Positions 60,574 through 64,000 of a stretch of DNA of 64,000 nucleotides are shown here, one piece after another. Both the position numbers and the translations under genes were made by a program. The stretch's first letter is position 1. Each line of letters begins with the position of its first letter. A model generated the notes under the pieces. That model saw nothing but the letters and a program-made list of their open reading frames with translations, had not been told where the DNA came from and made no database searches. Source of the stretch: an uncultured Eubacteriales bacterium (lineage in GTDB: Bacteria > Bacillota > Clostridia > Christensenellales > CAG-917); contig URAF01000003.1 in NCBI GenBank assembly GCA_900545885.1, forward strand, positions 62,001 through 126,000, written 5' to 3'.

Positions 60574-61391
60574 TATTCGTACCTCCCCGTTTCTTTTCTC
60601 CAGACCTCTTCGGGAATGGACATGCTGTGGCAGTTTGCAACGCCTTCGGTGAAGGACGCGCCCTTGCCTTTGATGGTGCGCAGGACAATCATGGAAGGCT
60701 TGTCATGCTGCGCTTTTGCGGCATCTATCGCATCGGAAATCGCTTCGAGGTCGTGACCGTCGATGTCCTGAACGAAGAAATTGAACGCTTTCCACTTGTC
60801 AACGATGGGTTCGAGCCCGTTGATTTTTTCAACGGGGCCGTCCAACTGCATCTTGTTGCTGTCGAGAAGTACGATAAGGTTGTCGAGTTTCTTGGAACCC
60901 GCAAGCATCGAGGCTTCCCAAATCTGTCCTTCCTGGCTTTCACCGTCGCCGATGAAGCAGTAAATCGTAGCGGGATTGCGGTCGATTTTCGCGGCGATTG
61001 CCATGCCGACTGCGGCGGACAGTCCCTGTCCGAGCGAACCTGCCGTCATATCGATGCCGGGGGTCTTGTTCATATCGCAGTGCGAAGGCAGATTGGTACC
61101 GTTCTGGTTGAGGGTTTTCGTCCATTCCTGCGGATAATAACCGAGGTCGGCGAGAACGGAATACATAGCGGGACCGGCGTGTCCTTTGGACATAATGACG
61201 CGGTCTCTGTCCTGTTTTTTGGGATTTTTGGGGTCGATGTTTGCTTTGTCGTAATAAATGACTGTGAGCGCGTCCATCACGGACATGGTGCCGCCGATGT
61301 GTCCGACACCGAAGTGTCCGATAATCTCGATGGCGTCGTGACGGAGTTTAAGCGCTTTGTCTTTGAGAAATGCGAGTTTTTCTTTTTGCAT
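60573..61391 (-). CDS. Transketolase, N-terminal subunit (first split pair)
   Basis: A 272-residue thiamine-diphosphate-binding half. The diphosphate motif is GDGESQEGQIWEA...NLIVLLDSNKMQLDG (GDG-x-N type); SKGHAGPAMYSVLADLGYY and MTAGSLGQGLSAAVGMA are also present. The usual SGHPGGSLS is VGHIGGTMS, so the Pro of the canonical loop is lost. A ribosome site AGGAGG lies just upstream. It forms an operon with the C-terminal subunit. Confidence 0.9.
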   Translation of the reverse strand: MQKEKLAFLKDKALKLRHDAIEIIGHFGVGHIGGTMSVMDALTVIYYDKANIDPKNPKKQDRDRVIMSKGHAGPAMYSVLADLGYYPQEWTKTLNQNGTNLPSHCDMNKTPGIDMTAGSLGQGLSAAVGMAIAAKIDRNPATIYCFIGDGESQEGQIWEASMLAGSKKLDNLIVLLDSNKMQLDGPVEKINGLEPIVDKWKAFNFFVQDIDGHDLEAISDAIDAAKAQHDKPSMIVLRTIKGKGASFTEGVANCHSMSIPEEVWRKETGRYE

Positions 61392-61573
61392 ACTTTCCTC
61401 CTATCGCGGAACATTATATCACCCGCAAGGTCGATTTTCAATAGGCGGGACAAAAAAAGTTCAAAAATTAACGATTTTGTATGCGGTAGTAATACATGTG
61501 TATACAGGCGGAAAATTTGCGCAAAATACAGAAACGGCGCCGAGCGCGCTCAACCAAAAAAAGGAGAAAGAAT

Positions 61574-62119
61574 ATGAACCGAATAAAAATTGCAGTAATA
61601 TCGGCGGCGACGGTGATAGCCGTTCCCGTTGCGGGCGGAGTCAATGCGCTTGCCCAACATTTCGGCGAAAACGGCACGACGATGCCTTACGTTTACGACC
61701 ATACTCCCTCCCCCGTGATAACGGAAGAAACCGCGCCCGAAAACGCAACGGCAAGCACGGAAATATCCGCGCTTGCGGCAGGACTTCTCCCCGACTCGGT
61801 ATACGACAGAATAACGCCCGAAATGATAGAACTTTACGAAAAGGAAATTGCGGGAGAAAAATTCCTGAGCGACGCCCACCCCGCAAAACTCGTGAAACTC
61901 GCGGGCAAACTCGGCGTGGGATTGCAAAAACTCAAAGCGCTTATGGTTTTGCAGGACCTTGCCGCGCGCACGGGCGAAAACCTTAAACTTACCGACCTTG
62001 CGGCAATGGGCGACGCCGACCTCATCAGAACGGCAAAACGCTGCTGCAAGGCTTACGGCGACACTTTGACGGAAGAAAGAAAATCCGAACTCAAAGCAAA
62101 ATTCAAAGCCGTTTTGTAA
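61574..62119 (+). CDS. Small secreted helical protein of unknown function
   Basis: A 181-residue protein that I do not recognise. ATG 61574 (MNRIKIAVIS) has AAGGAGAAAG upstream; the frame extends back to 61496 as unlikely basic sequence. Residues 1-28 look like a signal peptide (VISAATVIAVPVAGGVNALAQ), then a Thr/Pro/Glu-rich linker (to about 60) and a helical domain rich in Leu, Lys and Glu (YDRITPEMIELYEKEIAGE..., KLVKLAGKLGVGLQKLKALMVLQDLA). One Cys pair occurs (KRCCKAY). It is transcribed divergently from the first transketolase pair and ends at a strong hairpin. Confidence 0.7.
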   Translation: MNRIKIAVISAATVIAVPVAGGVNALAQHFGENGTTMPYVYDHTPSPVITEETAPENATASTEISALAAGLLPDSVYDRITPEMIELYEKEIAGEKFLSDAHPAKLVKLAGKLGVGLQKLKALMVLQDLAARTGENLKLTDLAAMGDADLIRTAKRCCKAYGDTLTEERKSELKAKFKAVL

Positions 62120-62147
62120 TTTGCAATCGGCACTCAAAGTCGTTTTT

Positions 62148-62188
62148 AAGCGTGCAACGCAACAAAGCGTTGCGCGCTTTATTTTTTA
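62148..62188 (+). terminator. Terminator of the secreted helical protein gene
   Basis: A 13-base stem AAGCGTGCAACGC/GCGTTGCGCGCTT with one wobble (62148-62160 and 62167-62179), followed by TATTTTTTAT. Confidence 0.8.
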
Positions 62189-62466
62189 TCAGTGCAAAAC
62201 CCTGCGTTTATCTAACCATATTGTGCATTTTAACATCGGCTTTTGCGATATATGCACAAAACCGTTGTTTGCTGTTTGCCTGCGATTTGTTGTATTTCCG
62301 ACTTGATTTTCTCTGCTCCGTCTTTCCCTTCTCCGCCTTTTTACTGCTATGTTATGCTCTCGCACGCGCGTGTGTGTTCGCTCGCGCCCCGCGTGCGCTC
62401 TCGTGCGCTCTTTTATCACAAAAGATTTAATATCAATTCTTTATCCTTAATAAATCAAAATCGGTA

Positions 62467-62495
62467 TTGACTATTCCATTCTTATGCCTTATAAT
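62467..62495 (+). promoter_or_regulatory. Promoter of the second transketolase pair
   Basis: TTGACT (62467-62472), 17 bp, TATAAT (62490-62495), about 55 bases ahead of the ribosome site. Confidence 0.8.
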
Positions 62496-62557
62496 TTAAC
62501 AGTAAACTATTTTTTCGCAATAGTTGCAAAAAGGAAAATTATGTAGGAGGGCAAAAA

Positions 62558-63394
62558 ATGCCAAACAATGTTTCTATTGATGAGCTCAAAGCAAAGGCAA
62601 AAGAATTGCGTCTGAATATCGCTCAGACTACGTTCAATGCCACTTCGGGACACGTTGGCGGTTCTATGTCCAGTGCCGATATGCTTATCGCGCTGTACTT
62701 CAAATATCTGAACGTCGACCCCAAAAACCCCGATTGGGACGAGAGAGACAGATTCATCATGTCCAAAGGTCACTGCGCACTCGCGTACGTTCCCTGCCTC
62801 GCTATGAGAGGTTTCCTCGATATCAAAGAGGTTATGAAGAACTTCAACAAGACCGAGTCCGCATACGGTATGCACCCCGACAGCAAGAAAATCAAGGGCT
62901 GCGACGCGTCCACCGGTTCTCTCGGCCACGGACTCCCCATGGGCGTCGGTATGGCTTTGGGTCTCAGACTTAAAAACATCAACAGCAAAGTCGTCGTTAT
63001 GACCGGCGACGGCGAATGCCAGGAAGGTTCCAACTGGGAAGCCGCTATGTCCGCTGCCCACTTCAAACTCAAAAACCTCATCTGGATCATCGACCGCAAC
63101 CACCTCGAAATCGACGGTGAAACCGAAAAGGTCATGGCTCTCGAACCCCTCGACAAAAAGGTCGAAGCGTTCGGCTTCAAAGTCATCAAATGCAACGGCA
63201 ACGATATGGCCGACGCCGACCGTGCTCTCGCCGAAGCCTGGGCAACCGAAGGCCCCGTCTGCATCATTTCCGACACCGTTAAAGGTTTCGGTATCAAGTC
63301 CTTCGAAGGCAAACCCACCAGCCACTACTGCTCTTTCGGTGCCAACGAAGACGAACTCAAAGTCTATCTTGACGAAATCAATGCAAGAGGTTAA
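62558..63394 (+). CDS. Transketolase, N-terminal subunit (second split pair)
   Basis: A 278-residue thiamine-diphosphate-binding half: SGHVGGSMSSADMLIALYF (SGHPGGSLS in classical enzymes), DERDRFIMSKGHCALAYV, CDASTGSLGHGLPMGVGMALG and the diphosphate motif GDGECQEGSNWEA...DRNHLEIDG. It is closer to ordinary transketolase-like proteins than the first pair. Codons are strikingly biased toward C-ending ones (GAC, AAC, CTC, GGC), as in highly expressed genes, and GGAGGG precedes the ATG. Eleven bases separate it from the C-terminal subunit, whose ribosome site is AAGGAGG. Confidence 0.92.
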   Translation: MPNNVSIDELKAKAKELRLNIAQTTFNATSGHVGGSMSSADMLIALYFKYLNVDPKNPDWDERDRFIMSKGHCALAYVPCLAMRGFLDIKEVMKNFNKTESAYGMHPDSKKIKGCDASTGSLGHGLPMGVGMALGLRLKNINSKVVVMTGDGECQEGSNWEAAMSAAHFKLKNLIWIIDRNHLEIDGETEKVMALEPLDKKVEAFGFKVIKCNGNDMADADRALAEAWATEGPVCIISDTVKGFGIKSFEGKPTSHYCSFGANEDELKVYLDEINARG

Positions 63395-63405
63395 GGAGGT
63401 ACACT

Positions 63406-64000
63406 ATGGGAACTGCTTGGAACGTATATGACGCAAACAAAATGTCTTCCGGCGCAATGTACGGCAAAACGCTTGCCGAGCTCGCAGCCAAAGACCCCCG
63501 CATCGTCGGTGTAACTGCTGACCTTGCAAAATCCACCAACATCGGTCTGCTCGGTGAAGCTTTCCCCGACAGACTCTTCAACGTCGGTATCGCGGAACAA
63601 AACCTTTTCGGCGTTGCCGCAGGTCTTGCAAAAGTCGGTTTTATCCCCTTTGCTTCCACGTTCGCAATCTTCGCGTGCCTGCGCGGCGGCGAACAAGTCA
63701 GAACGGACTGCGCATATCAGAAACTGCCCGTTAAGGTCATCGCAACCCACGGCGGCGTTTCCTTCGGCGCGGCGGGCTCTACCCACCACTGCATCGAGGA
63801 CTTCGCCATCATGCGCGCTATCCCCAACATGACCGTCGTTATCCCCGCGGACGCCTACGAAACCGCTAGCGCCATCAAAGCCTGCATCGACGTACCCGGT
63901 CCTTTCTATCTCCGCGTCGGTCGCGGTATGGAACCCCTCCTCCACAACAGCGAGGACGAATACGAATTCAAAATCGGTAAAGCAATGCAGCTCAAAGACG
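63406..64000 (+). CDS. Transketolase, C-terminal subunit (second split pair), cut by the window edge
   Basis: The first 198 residues of the pyrimidine-binding half: MGTAWNVYDANKMSSG, VGIAEQNLFGVAAGLAKVGF with the thiamine-activating Glu, FASTFAIFACLRGGEQVRTDCAY, THGGVSFGAAGSTHHCIEDFAIMR and AIPNMTVVIPADAYET. The gene runs off the right edge; about 110 residues of the C-terminal domain are missing. It starts 12 bases after the N-terminal subunit with an AAGGAGG site and shares the same codon bias. Confidence 0.92.
   Translation, partial: MGTAWNVYDANKMSSGAMYGKTLAELAAKDPRIVGVTADLAKSTNIGLLGEAFPDRLFNVGIAEQNLFGVAAGLAKVGFIPFASTFAIFACLRGGEQVRTDCAYQKLPVKVIATHGGVSFGAAGSTHHCIEDFAIMRAIPNMTVVIPADAYETASAIKACIDVPGPFYLRVGRGMEPLLHNSEDEYEFKIGKAMQLKD

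Larger units (their letters stand above)
62120..62557. other. Long intergenic region with a terminator, low-complexity DNA and a promoter
   Basis: This 438-base gap holds the hairpin at 62148-62188, then an A+T-rich part, then a CG/CT-rich low-complexity tract at about 62352-62412 (CGCACGCGCGTGTGTG and GCGTGCGCTCTCGTGCGCTC), and finally the promoter at 62467. I see no gene. Confidence 0.6.

Overview
The window reads as a chromosomal segment of an anaerobic, endospore-lineage Bacillota (clostridial) bacterium of medium G+C content. The taxonomic markers are RicT/YaaT, a SipL-like SPOCS/LysM protein, Veg, a CwlD-type amidase, the Gram-positive AmaP membrane anchor, the GlgC/GlgD pair, rubrerythrin and an 8Fe ferredoxin. 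Promoters are sigma-A-like (TTGNNN, 16-18 bp, TATAAT, often with an extended TGN), and most genes have AGGAGG-type ribosome sites. Genus cannot be assigned from sequence alone, although many acidic low-complexity tails, InlB-like repeats and secreted glycosidases suggest a gut or host-associated lineage. I see no rRNA, CRISPR array, insertion sequence or prophage.

Layout. 1-5.1 kb: a frameshifted membrane protein running off the left edge, a divergent glutamate-5-kinase-like enzyme and a large surface lipoprotein. 5.3-10.7 kb (minus): leuS, serS and a membrane-embedded M28 peptidase. 10.8-15.1 kb (plus): a GH5 glycosidase lipoprotein, a tmk-holB-ricT operon and a 56-residue ferredoxin. 15.2-16.7 kb: a paired chromate-transporter (CHR) operon. 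17.0-23.2 kb: a very large Upf1-like SF1 helicase (DUF4011/DUF3320 architecture, with a vestigial-looking nuclease domain) followed by a zinc-ribbon membrane protein; this is the best candidate for an undescribed or defence-like system. 23.2-29.6 kb: a mixed accessory stretch with a collagen-like beta-helix protein, a GH18 enzyme, a YbaK deacylase, a five-bladed propeller glycosidase under a cre/LacI-type operator, a GNAT enzyme, a Cdd1-DUF3795 fusion and a SnoaL-like protein. 29.7-31.9 kb: tRNA-Ile and tRNA-Ala, rubrerythrin, ung with a DUF896 gene, and a 47-residue small protein.

31.9-44.7 kb (minus): a glycogen cluster, glgB-glgC-glgD-glgA-glgP-neopullulanase from one promoter, followed by a separately promoted MFS/SLC45-like transporter. 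It covers ADP-glucose synthesis, chain elongation, branching, phosphorolysis and alpha-glucan hydrolysis. 44.7-47.9 kb: ispE with an acidic insertion, a sipL-like gene and veg. 48-53.5 kb: a membrane-anchored subtilase, gltX, radC and cwlD. 53.5-56.5 kb: a DnaA-box cluster, then a PRC-barrel protein and an M1 peptidase lipoprotein. 56.5-59.5 kb (minus): amaP-greA-lysS. 59.6-64 kb: two complete but dissimilar split transketolases, one on each strand, flanking a small secreted protein; the second runs off the right edge.

Recurring themes are (i) promoters whose -10 box sits 7-11 bases from a start codon that lacks a ribosome site, suggesting leaderless mRNAs (GH5, ung, the CHR transporter, GH18), and (ii) acidic Ala/Asp/Glu/Asn-rich inserts or tails on otherwise ordinary proteins.
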